Translations under genes and position numbers: made by a program | The notes under the pieces: generated by a model | Database searches by the model: none | What the model was told of the DNA's origin: nothing | Seen by the model: only the letters and a program-made list of their open reading frames with translations | NCBI GenBank assembly: GCA_038527215.1 | Contig: JBCBGC010000037.1 | Coordinates: 1 to 58,370 of the forward strand | Reading direction: 5' to 3' | Length of the DNA: 58,370 nucleotides | Source: JAWPMV01 sp038527215 | Lineage (GTDB): Bacteria > Bacteroidota > Bacteroidia > J057 | Part shown: positions 16,250 through 24,144 of the stretch, piece after piece | Numbering within the stretch: position 1 is the stretch's first letter | Layout: every line of letters begins with the position of its first letter

Positions 16250-17443
16250 TTACTCAGGCAGCTCGGTGCTAATGGTCAATTCTAGTTTTGCACCAACTTC
16301 AGAAATCTTATCACCAAAAGCTCGCAGTTCATTAACGGCGTCTAATACCTGCGCCCGTGTTCCACCATCCGTAATGGCAAAGTCGAAAGGAATGGCCGTG
16401 CCTTCTACAGCCGCGAGGCCTTTGTTCATCTGATCCAAAACGGTTTGGTTAAAAGCAGGATCAATCACCTCCATAAGGTCGCTAATGGAGGCACCGGTGA
16501 TCTTGGACAGCCCATCTGTGCGAATGTAGCATCCAGTGTAAACATTGCGGATTCCAGCTGCATTCAAACGAGTATCACGGTGAGTGTTGTCGCTAAAGCA
16601 GGAGTGCTCATCTTCCTGGTCCTGGTTGTCATAAGCGGTAAAAATCCGCTCACCCGCCAGCTCAGATTTAGCCAAAACCCCAATCCCGGTCAGCATGTTG
16701 GTGAAGGCTACATCGGTTTCCAGCCCTTCAAAAGTTGTGCGGTAGGAACCTCCGGGCTTCCAATCGTCTAACATCAACTGTAAATGATCCAGCAATAGGT
16801 CAGCACAAGCCGCCAGGTATTGACGTCTCCGGTCAGCATTAGAGGCAGTGCCCCCATCTACAAAGTCAGTGTTCGGACGCTCTCCAGCGCGCTTTTCAGC
16901 AGGAGAGGTAAGATCTTGTCCCCATAGTAGAAATTCAATTGCGTGGTAACCCACGGCAACATTTTCCTCTCCTCCTACTTCGTTCAAGCCTTCCAGATAG
17001 GATTTGGTAATGTTAGGATGGTTGGTTGCGTCATTGATGATACCTGCATTGAGATCACCATCAACATAGTCTACATAAGATTCATCCATAGGCCAGGCGT
17101 TGAGCAGGCCCTCAGGACCATCTTCAGCATCAATGGGGCCACTGGCGAAACGAAATGCTTCAGTCTGCCCATAGGGCTCACGGGCTACTAGCCAGGCCGT
17201 TTTAGCAGCTTCAAATTTTTCTACGCTGGTAGGATCAGCCAGGAATGCATCAATCGCAGTTTTCATGTCTACTGCGGAGTTGTAAGCGTCTTCATAATTG
17301 GCATACACCAGTTCGGCGTACGTCTTCACGATACTTTCTTTCAGTTCAAGATTGGGATCTACTTCCACATCTTCTTTACAGCCCCAGGCTACTAGCGCCA
17401 TCACTGTTAGTGCGAGAATGCTTCTTGTTAGTGTTAGTTTCAT
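16250..17443 (-). CDS. Imelysin-family iron-regulated lipoprotein (IrpA-like)
   Basis: 397 residues, lipobox Cys22 (VAWGC). Two helical imelysin repeats; the canonical GxHxxE motif is present as GYHAIE at 165-170, followed by FLLWGQD. Further conserved pieces are WLVAREPYGQTEAFRF and CFSDNTHRDT. The family includes cyanobacterial IrpA and is tied to iron uptake; proteolytic activity proposed for early members is doubtful. It is the first gene of the operon and has its own promoter with a 29-bp palindromic iron-box-like element. A hairpin after the gene suggests it is expressed more than the genes downstream. Confidence 0.88.
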   Translation of the reverse strand: MKLTLTRSILALTVMALVAWGCKEDVEVDPNLELKESIVKTYAELVYANYEDAYNSAVDMKTAIDAFLADPTSVEKFEAAKTAWLVAREPYGQTEAFRFASGPIDAEDGPEGLLNAWPMDESYVDYVDGDLNAGIINDATNHPNITKSYLEGLNEVGGEENVAVGYHAIEFLLWGQDLTSPAEKRAGERPNTDFVDGGTASNADRRRQYLAACADLLLDHLQLMLDDWKPGGSYRTTFEGLETDVAFTNMLTGIGVLAKSELAGERIFTAYDNQDQEDEHSCFSDNTHRDTRLNAAGIRNVYTGCYIRTDGLSKITGASISDLMEVIDPAFNQTVLDQMNKGLAAVEGTAIPFDFAITDGGTRAQVLDAVNELRAFGDKISEVGAKLELTISTELPE

Positions 17444-17491
17444 TAGAAAAACAATTGGGTTGTTGGATATGTGATCAAAGATAAGTACTTG

Positions 17492-17537
17492 TTTAGAATT
17501 AGACTTAGTCTAAATCTAAATAAATTGTTCAAATCTA
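17492..17537 (-). promoter_or_regulatory. Promoter of the imelysin operon with a 29-bp palindrome
   Basis: Minus strand: TAGATTTG (17537-17530, a match to TAnnTTTG) is followed nine bases later by a 29-bp palindrome (17492-17520). Its core is TTAGACT-T-AGTCTAA and its outer arms are TTTAGA and TCTAAA, with single mismatches only between core and arms. As at the other two iron promoters, the operator directly follows the -7 element. No well-spaced -33 TTG is evident. Confidence 0.65.
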
Positions 17538-17646
17538 GAACTACCCCTTTTTCCAATTGTTTGACGAGTAAAAAAAAATCTATGTGTCCGCTTTCGTCCT
17601 CTTGATCTATGCATATCCTAGCTGAGTGATATATCCTGGGTGAGCC

Positions 17647-20043
17647 TCAAAACTGAATCTTCCAAATCAGGATGGGAAAGAGTCCCGTACCAAAAAACTC
17701 ATCCAACTCTTCGTTTTCCCGGTCGAAAGTGAGGCTGAGTAGAGGACGTTGGTTAAGGAGATTTTTGACCTGCAGGGCTAGCTGGGAACTACGCTTGGGT
17801 CTGTTTCGCTGGTATACAATTGAGGCATCCACAAAAACCAGGGGATCTTGCCGAAAGGAGTTAGGGTTGGCAAAATCTGTTTGATAAAAACCCGTCGCCA
17901 GGGAAAACTCCAGGTCCGGCGGCGTAAAGTATTGCGGACCGCTATAGGTTGCAGAGAGGTTGACGTTCAGCAAATTGGCTTTGCCTTTTTTTCGTCCGAC
18001 TTCCCATTCTTTCCCTATTACGCCATTTCCCACGATCTGAGCATTGAACATGGAGGGTCGCACCACGCCATCATTGGCCGTGTAGGTTGCGTCGAAAAGA
18101 GAACCATTTACCAGAAAATAATAGCCATCCGCCAAAATCCGCTCCATGGCAAACTCTATCCCCAGATTCCGTCCGCTTCCCCCATTGTTCAAGTTGAGGG
18201 TTTCGAAGGTAAAATCTAAGGCAGCTACTCTTGAAACTGGAAAATCTTCTCCCACCACCAGGTTGAACTGGGCTTGATAGTAGGCTTCCAGGCCCAGTCG
18301 AAGGCGCTCATTCACTTGCAACCGATACCCCAATACCAAATGGTGTGCTTTATTAAAACGCAGATCCGAATTGTAGGCTTCCATGATCCCTTGGGCATTG
18401 CGCCGCTCAACGATATAAGTGAAGAAAGGCTCCATTTGGCTGTGCAGGCCATAGCCCAGGGAAAGCGATTGCCTTGGCCCTATCTGATACCTCAGGCCAA
18501 TGCGGGGTTCCACAGAGACTTCTCCCGTTTGGGCAAAATACATGAAGTGCAAGCCGGCATTGAGTTTCCAATTAGGGCTTAAAGTAAATTGGGAGCGGGT
18601 GTAGGCCTGTACCATCATCGAGCGGCCATTGCCGATCCTCAGGGTATCTTCCAGGGCATTCCCAATCCCGGAGCCTGCCCCAGTTTCACTTCCTTCTACA
18701 AAAAAGACATCGGTAGAAAGACCATGCACCATGAGCCCTGTTCGGTGAGTATGTCGGGGACCAAATTTATGATTCAAAAAGGTAGACCAGGTCAAGCGGA
18801 ATTCTTTGTCCAAGGACTTCCGGGTGGTATCAGCCGTAACCAGGTCGCGGTTCTGATAGTATCGCTCGGAGAACATCCTGATTCCGGTCCCGATCAGGGT
18901 AGACTGGATGAAACTTTTTTCCCCCACTGGCTGAGAATAGGTTAAGCCGGTCGTACCGGTTATGCTTCGATTAATGCGCCCAAAGTTCGCCGCCGCCCGG
19001 TCTTCCCACTGCAAGGTATCCAGCACGGGTCGAAATTCAATCAGGCTGATCCCTCCTATGCCAAAGAAATTGAGGGTGCCTGAGTTGGGCAGTTCAAAGT
19101 GTAGCTTGAAAGAGAGGTCCTGAAAAGTAGGAATGGCCCCTATGTTTAAGAATTGATCGATCAGACCCGTAGTAGAAAAGCGATAATTAACCAGATAGGA
19201 GCTGTTCCCCTTTTTGGTAAAAGGGCCCTCGGTTGCGGCATCTATCCCCAGAAATCCCACCTGGATCGCGTGTTGGCGCTTTTGGGTGTTCCCGTTGCGA
19301 AAGCGGGCATCAAATACGCCGCCCAGGGCATTGCCATAGTCCGCAGGAAAAGCCCCGGAAAAGAAGTCTGTATTGGCCAGCAGTTGCTGGCTAAAAAGCG
19401 TAATACTGCCACCTGAACCTCCTAGCAAGCCGAAATGGTTGGGGTTGTAAATATCTACTCCTTCCAGCCGCCAGATCACCGCCCGCGCGCCATTGCCCCG
19501 CACATTCAGTTCATTCAGCAGCACGGAGCCTTTAGGAGAAATGCCGGGAAATTTAGCGGCCATCCGCGCAGGATCATCAATCCCACCGGGTATCCGTCGT
19601 AATTCCTCCACGGAGAAAGATCTGGCGCTCACCACGGCCGCCTCATTGGTCACCTTGCGCTGATCCGCCTCAATGGTCACCACCTCTCCCTCAATAGGTT
19701 GCTCCACCATGCCCACCTCCAACACCGTTTCCTGGCCGGAAGTCAGCAAAATGCTGTTTTTGACTTGGGTTGTATAACCAATATAAGAGATGGTTAGGGC
19801 ATATCGTCCCACCGGAATTCCCTCAATGACAAAATTTCCCTCCTCATCTGAGATGGCGCCTTTAATAGGAGAAGTTTCCGGCAGTTGGACCTTCGCTCCA
19901 GCCAGAGGCTGTCGGGTGGATTGGTCGTAAATCGTACCCCGAAGGGTCTGCTTAATGGTCGAAGACTGACCGTAAGCGGGGAAGGTCAGCAGCAGACTTA
20001 AGCCTGCCAGCCCCCATCGAAGCATGAAAGCAGATATTTTCAT
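17647..20043 (-). CDS. TonB-dependent receptor with carboxypeptidase-regulatory-like domain
   Basis: I start at the ATG at 20043 (798 residues, MKISAFMLRWGLAGLSLLLT), which gives a proper signal peptide ending FPAYGQ; the longer frame runs into the neighbouring gene. Residues about 30-120 are a CarboxypepD_reg-like domain (RGTIYDQSTRQPLAGAKV), then the plug (ELNVRGNGARAVIWRLEGVD, PADYGNALGGVFD) and a barrel ending ILIWKIQF. This subtype is common in Bacteroidota and its ligand cannot be read. It follows two ABC exporter-fold genes on the same strand. Two TACC-N8-GGTA boxes lie 35-72 bases upstream, so it probably has its own regulated promoter. Confidence 0.87.
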   Translation of the reverse strand: MKISAFMLRWGLAGLSLLLTFPAYGQSSTIKQTLRGTIYDQSTRQPLAGAKVQLPETSPIKGAISDEEGNFVIEGIPVGRYALTISYIGYTTQVKNSILLTSGQETVLEVGMVEQPIEGEVVTIEADQRKVTNEAAVVSARSFSVEELRRIPGGIDDPARMAAKFPGISPKGSVLLNELNVRGNGARAVIWRLEGVDIYNPNHFGLLGGSGGSITLFSQQLLANTDFFSGAFPADYGNALGGVFDARFRNGNTQKRQHAIQVGFLGIDAATEGPFTKKGNSSYLVNYRFSTTGLIDQFLNIGAIPTFQDLSFKLHFELPNSGTLNFFGIGGISLIEFRPVLDTLQWEDRAAANFGRINRSITGTTGLTYSQPVGEKSFIQSTLIGTGIRMFSERYYQNRDLVTADTTRKSLDKEFRLTWSTFLNHKFGPRHTHRTGLMVHGLSTDVFFVEGSETGAGSGIGNALEDTLRIGNGRSMMVQAYTRSQFTLSPNWKLNAGLHFMYFAQTGEVSVEPRIGLRYQIGPRQSLSLGYGLHSQMEPFFTYIVERRNAQGIMEAYNSDLRFNKAHHLVLGYRLQVNERLRLGLEAYYQAQFNLVVGEDFPVSRVAALDFTFETLNLNNGGSGRNLGIEFAMERILADGYYFLVNGSLFDATYTANDGVVRPSMFNAQIVGNGVIGKEWEVGRKKGKANLLNVNLSATYSGPQYFTPPDLEFSLATGFYQTDFANPNSFRQDPLVFVDASIVYQRNRPKRSSQLALQVKNLLNQRPLLSLTFDRENEELDEFFGTGLFPILIWKIQF

Positions 20044-20077
20044 GTGGCAATTTTTCTGAATTTTCAGAAGAAGACAA

Positions 20078-20115
20078 TACCTAATGTTAGGTAAGATGGC
20101 GATCAAAATTAGGTA
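20078..20115. promoter_or_regulatory. TACC-N8-GGTA box plus half-box, 22 bp apart
   Basis: TACCTAATGTTAGGTA (20078-20093) is a near-perfect inverted repeat. A second copy with only the right arm intact (CGATCAAAATTAGGTA, 20100-20115) begins 22 bp away, half of the 44-bp spacing seen at the other two sites. On the minus strand TAATTTTG inside the second box could serve as a -7 element, so here the regulator may cover the promoter. Confidence 0.55.
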
Positions 20116-20145
20116 TGCCTCTTCCCCAAAATCCGTCAAATCGCT

Positions 20146-21939
20146 TCAGGAAACGCTTTTGCTTTGCTCAGCAGCTTCTCCGGTCCGGTTGGTGCTTCTG
20201 GCTCTTTCATGATCATGTTCAATTTTCCATCCACTGGTGCGACGCTGAGTCTCCCAGAAGTTGGCATAAAGTCCTGCCTGTTTCAGTAGCGCATCGTGGG
20301 TCCCTTGCTCTATGATTTGTCCCTGATCCAAAACCAGAATTTGATCGGCCTGGCGGATGCTGGCCAATTTATGGGCAATGACGAGGACCGTTTTGTCCCG
20401 CACCAACTCCTGTATAGCTCGTTGGATGTAGATTTCATTTTCCGGATCAAGGCTAGCCGTAGCCTCATCAAGCAAGATAATGGGAGCATCCTTCAGGAGG
20501 GCCCGCGCGATGCTAATGCGCTGTTTTTGCCCCCCGGATAATTTATTGCCTCCCTCTCCTACCCGCGTATGGAGTCCCTCGGGCATTTCATTCACAAACT
20601 CCATTAACTGGGCCTGTTCAGCCACCTCCAGAATTTCTGCTTCGCTTACTTCAAGGCGACCGATCCGGATATTTTCATAAATGGTATCGTCAAACAGATA
20701 TACCTCCTGGAACACCTCGCTGATCAAACCATAGACCGTCTGGGGGGCCATATCTCTCAGGTCAATTCCCCCAATGCTTATGGAGCCCTGGTCCACATCC
20801 CAAAACCTTGCCACCAGAGAGGTGATCGTGGTCTTACCGGAACCGGAGGGGCCGACCAGGGCCGTCATCGTTCCTACCTCCGCATGAAAACTGATGCCAT
20901 TTAGCACTTTTTTCTCATCATGATAAGCGAAATGTACCTCATCAAAGCGAATGTCAAAGGTGTTGGCGGTCAAGCCCCGGCCCTGAGCTTGTTCTTCAGC
21001 TTCTAATACCTCAATCATTCTGGTCAAGCTCACATTCATATAGCTAAGCATGGGGTACTCGATCAGCAGGATTTTCATCGGCTCATACAGGCGATACCCC
21101 AGGATCAAAAAGGCGACCATCACTTGTATAGTGAGCTCCCCTCCCGTAAGTAGGTAGAGGCCCAACCAAATCATGATGAGAAAAAACAGTTCGAAAAAAA
21201 CCCCTGCGGTTAGCACGACTGGACCAGGGATCGCTTCCGTCTTGATACTTTCCCGACGAAGTTTTTTCAAGGCGATATCTAAAGATTGAAAGCGCTCACC
21301 GGTCATGCCATACGACTTGATGTGCTGGATGCCCAATACATATTCCAGGAAACGGGCGGTGGTGGTATTACGGGCCTTGATATGGGATGTGCCGTACTTA
21401 TGCACAAGCCAGCCACTCAGGCGCACCAGCGGAGCCGCAAACAAGAGCGCCCCGATCAGACATACCGCCAGTCGCCAATCCAGCCAGAACAGAAACAGGG
21501 AAAGCACCAGCGTCCCGAAAAGGGCATTGGCGATATTGGTGATACTATGGCCAAAAATATTTTCAAAGTTGGCGGCATCCTGCAACAACACCGAAGCGAG
21601 GTCTCCGGGATCGCGCTTTTTGTAATATCCCAGGGAAAGTCTTTGCAGCTTATTCCCAAGGCTAAGTCGCATGGCCCGGCTAACCATATAGGTGCCGCGA
21701 TTGGAGCTGATCATCGCCTTATTGGCCACAAAAAGCTGTACGAAAAATAACACTCCCATCCCCGCGACAGTCCACCAGATGGCCTGTTCGTCAGGTTGGG
21801 CATCCATTAATTCCCAGACCACGAAAAGAAGAATGCCACTCGGAATGGCGAGTAAGGTACCGTGAAGCCACTCCCAGAGGAAGGCTTTTCGCATACGAGC
21901 CGGATCATACCGAAAGGCGTATAAGACATTTTTGATCAT
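20146..21939 (-). CDS. ABC transporter permease/ATPase, siderophore-exporter-fold type (second subunit)
   Basis: 597 residues. N-terminal type IV exporter membrane domain with six helices (about 15-310), then an ATPase domain with Walker A GPSGSGKTT, signature LSGGQKQR, Walker B IILLDEATASLD and H-loop IAHKL. The tail (GLYANFWETQRRTSGWKI) resembles that of YbtPQ/IrtAB-type subunits, which import ferric siderophores despite the exporter fold; this resemblance is from memory. The gene lies 18 bases after its partner, so the two form a heterodimer. The next gene is a TonB receptor, which supports siderophore transport. Confidence 0.85.
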   Translation of the reverse strand: MIKNVLYAFRYDPARMRKAFLWEWLHGTLLAIPSGILLFVVWELMDAQPDEQAIWWTVAGMGVLFFVQLFVANKAMISSNRGTYMVSRAMRLSLGNKLQRLSLGYYKKRDPGDLASVLLQDAANFENIFGHSITNIANALFGTLVLSLFLFWLDWRLAVCLIGALLFAAPLVRLSGWLVHKYGTSHIKARNTTTARFLEYVLGIQHIKSYGMTGERFQSLDIALKKLRRESIKTEAIPGPVVLTAGVFFELFFLIMIWLGLYLLTGGELTIQVMVAFLILGYRLYEPMKILLIEYPMLSYMNVSLTRMIEVLEAEEQAQGRGLTANTFDIRFDEVHFAYHDEKKVLNGISFHAEVGTMTALVGPSGSGKTTITSLVARFWDVDQGSISIGGIDLRDMAPQTVYGLISEVFQEVYLFDDTIYENIRIGRLEVSEAEILEVAEQAQLMEFVNEMPEGLHTRVGEGGNKLSGGQKQRISIARALLKDAPIILLDEATASLDPENEIYIQRAIQELVRDKTVLVIAHKLASIRQADQILVLDQGQIIEQGTHDALLKQAGLYANFWETQRRTSGWKIEHDHERARSTNRTGEAAEQSKSVS

Positions 21940-21957
21940 GGTAACAGACGCTTTTAG

Positions 21958-23706
21958 TTAGAGGGCAAAATCTTTGGATCGAATATGGGCCTGCCACATT
22001 TTTTGGTAAAGCGGACTCCCTTCCAGCAGTTCTTCGTGGGTGCCTTTGGCGCTCACCTTCCCCTTGTCAAACACCACAATCTGATCCGCTTTGGCGATGG
22101 TGCTCAAGCGGTGGGCGATGATGATGACTGACTTTTGCTGGATCAGTTGGGCTACGGCTTGCTGAATGAGGTATTCATTCTCTGGATCGCTAAAAGCAGT
22201 AGCCTCATCCAGGATGAGAATCGGCGCGTTCTTGAGGATGGCCCGGGCCAGTTGGATACGCTGTTGCTCGCCTCCACTGAGGTGAACGCCCGCCTCTCCG
22301 AAGCGGGTTTGATAGCCCGCAGGTAAGCGGCTGATGAAATCATGACATTGAGCGGCTTGGGCGGCAGCTTCAATTTCAGCCCTGGTTTTGTCCATCCCCA
22401 TGCGAATGTTTTCATACATGGTCTCCTGGAACATAAAGCTTTCCTGAAACACAAAGGAAACATATCGCATGAGCATTTCGACGGGCAGGGATTGGATGGG
22501 GATTCCACCGATCAGAATTTCTCCCTCCTCAATATCCCAAAAGCGGGCTACCAGTTGAGCCGCGGTGGTTTTGCCCGCTCCGGAAGGTCCGACAAAGGCG
22601 GTAATCGATCCTTGGGGCACCTGGAAAGAGACTTGATCGAGGACCTTTTGCGCCTCATGATAAGAAAAGCCTACCTGCTTGAATTCGATATCAAATTCGC
22701 TGAGCGTGTCTACGACCTCCGGGGTTTCCTGCCCTTTTTCTAACAGCACTTCGTCCATCCGATGCACGCCCCGGTTGATCAGCATGAGCTGCATGCCCAA
22801 ATTCGACAGGGCAAAAACGGGTTTGATGTAGCCCACTCCGAGCATGAGAAAAAGGATCAGGGTAGCGAAACTAACTCCCTGGTTGAGGTATAGATAAGTG
22901 CCCAGAATGAGTATGGGCAAACTGGCATTGCTCATAAAGCTCATGAATACCGCAAAAGGCGGCGCACTTTTTACCAGCCACTCATCTGATCGTTGGATGT
23001 AGGTATGAACAGAACCGCTAAACTGCTTGAAACGATCCGCGGTTTGGGAGAAAATTTTCATCACGGGCATAGACCGTACAAATTCCACGATCCCGCTATT
23101 CATATCCTCCTGAGCCTGATGATGGAATTTCATCATCTCTTTGGTGTAGGGTGAGTTGAACACGATCGGCATCCAAACCGCCAGAATCAGCAAAGGAATA
23201 AAACTAATCAGCGCCAGCCGCCAATCTACATAGAACAAATAGCCAATGGTGACCAAGGGTAAGCTAATGCCCTTGACAAAATCCGGAATATGGTGGGCCA
23301 AAAAGCCTTCGATGCGCTCTATATCATCGGCCATGATTTTTTTCAAGGTGCCGGAACGGTAGCCCTGGACCACGCCCAGCGGTAATTCCCCTAGCTTTAT
23401 CGCCATTTGCTTGCGCAACTCATACAGAATGTTGAAAGCCGCCACGTGGGAACACATGCCGGAAGCATACAAAAAGACATAGCTACCGATCCCGGTAGCA
23501 ACGGCCCACAGTAAATAAGTCTTCACCAGTTCTTCATTCACCGACTCGGCATTCAACTGAATGATGATGTAGTACACCAGCACATAGGGGACCAGGGCCA
23601 GCATCGCGTGCATCACCGCTAACAAGCCAGAAAGGAAGAGGAGGTATTTTTTTGTGCCGGCAATCTCCAGCAACCTGGCCATACCATTGCGAGGAGCTTT
23701 ATCCAT
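21958..23706 (-). CDS. ABC transporter permease/ATPase, siderophore-exporter-fold type (first subunit)
   Basis: 582 residues: exporter-type membrane domain (about 15-310) and ATPase domain with Walker A GPSGAGKTT, signature LSGGEQQR, Walker B ILILDEATAF and H-loop IAHRLST. The D-loop reads FSDPENE instead of SLDPENE, as in the asymmetric YbtP/IrtA subunit class, so the heterodimer probably has one degenerate D-loop. It is the first gene of the minus-strand block ABC-ABC-TonB receptor. Import of a ferric siderophore across the inner membrane is likely; export of a peptide or siderophore cannot be excluded. I see no clear iron box in front of it. Confidence 0.85.
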   Translation of the reverse strand: MDKAPRNGMARLLEIAGTKKYLLFLSGLLAVMHAMLALVPYVLVYYIIIQLNAESVNEELVKTYLLWAVATGIGSYVFLYASGMCSHVAAFNILYELRKQMAIKLGELPLGVVQGYRSGTLKKIMADDIERIEGFLAHHIPDFVKGISLPLVTIGYLFYVDWRLALISFIPLLILAVWMPIVFNSPYTKEMMKFHHQAQEDMNSGIVEFVRSMPVMKIFSQTADRFKQFSGSVHTYIQRSDEWLVKSAPPFAVFMSFMSNASLPILILGTYLYLNQGVSFATLILFLMLGVGYIKPVFALSNLGMQLMLINRGVHRMDEVLLEKGQETPEVVDTLSEFDIEFKQVGFSYHEAQKVLDQVSFQVPQGSITAFVGPSGAGKTTAAQLVARFWDIEEGEILIGGIPIQSLPVEMLMRYVSFVFQESFMFQETMYENIRMGMDKTRAEIEAAAQAAQCHDFISRLPAGYQTRFGEAGVHLSGGEQQRIQLARAILKNAPILILDEATAFSDPENEYLIQQAVAQLIQQKSVIIIAHRLSTIAKADQIVVFDKGKVSAKGTHEELLEGSPLYQKMWQAHIRSKDFAL

Positions 23707-24144
23707 AGGTTTATCCGTTTTGTCCTGAAGCCTGAGAAAAAACAGTAGCTATATCCAGGGTAATTGGGGGATAAGACGAAGATGGAAATTTCAATAAAGG
23801 AAGTCTGTACGTGATCAGGAATAAATCCTACGCAAAGCAGAAATAGCAATAAAGGAGCAGGCTATAAAAAACCATTGCTGAGCGGAGGAGTTGAAAAAGT
23901 ATCCTACCTTCCCTTCCCCCGGAGGTCGAGGCAGGATTTCCTTAGAGGCAAATTGTCTATGTTTGGCAAGACATTCCCGATGCGAAATCTATCAGGGTTG
24001 CTTAGCCTGGCCTTTGGGGCGATTAATCGTCCTCATGCCTGTTGGCCTTTGATGACCAAGAGAGCCGAGTGCTTTATTTCAGGAGTACCTGCAGTCAGGG
24101 AAAACTTTGCTTTACGGATTCCACATAATCGATACCCAAGCCAC
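23707..24144. other. Intergenic region between divergent genes
   Basis: 438 bases without a convincing gene; an open frame that continues into the lipoprotein gene has poor composition until the lipoprotein signal peptide. A TATGTTTG element on the plus strand (23958-23965) could be a -7 box for the downstream lipoprotein. A TAATTGGGGG sequence at 23761-23770 matches part of the TACC-N8-GGTA boxes, but both arms are incomplete. Confidence 0.4.

Noticed and set aside
23757..23772. Further TACC-N8-GGTA box in front of the ABC transporter genes
   Set aside because: Only the centre (TAATTGGGGG) matches; neither arm is intact, and there is no second box at 22 or 44 bp.
23875..24144. N-terminal extension of the lipoprotein frame at 24145
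   Set aside because: A lipoprotein signal peptide with lipobox begins at 24145; the upstream codons have no protein-like character.
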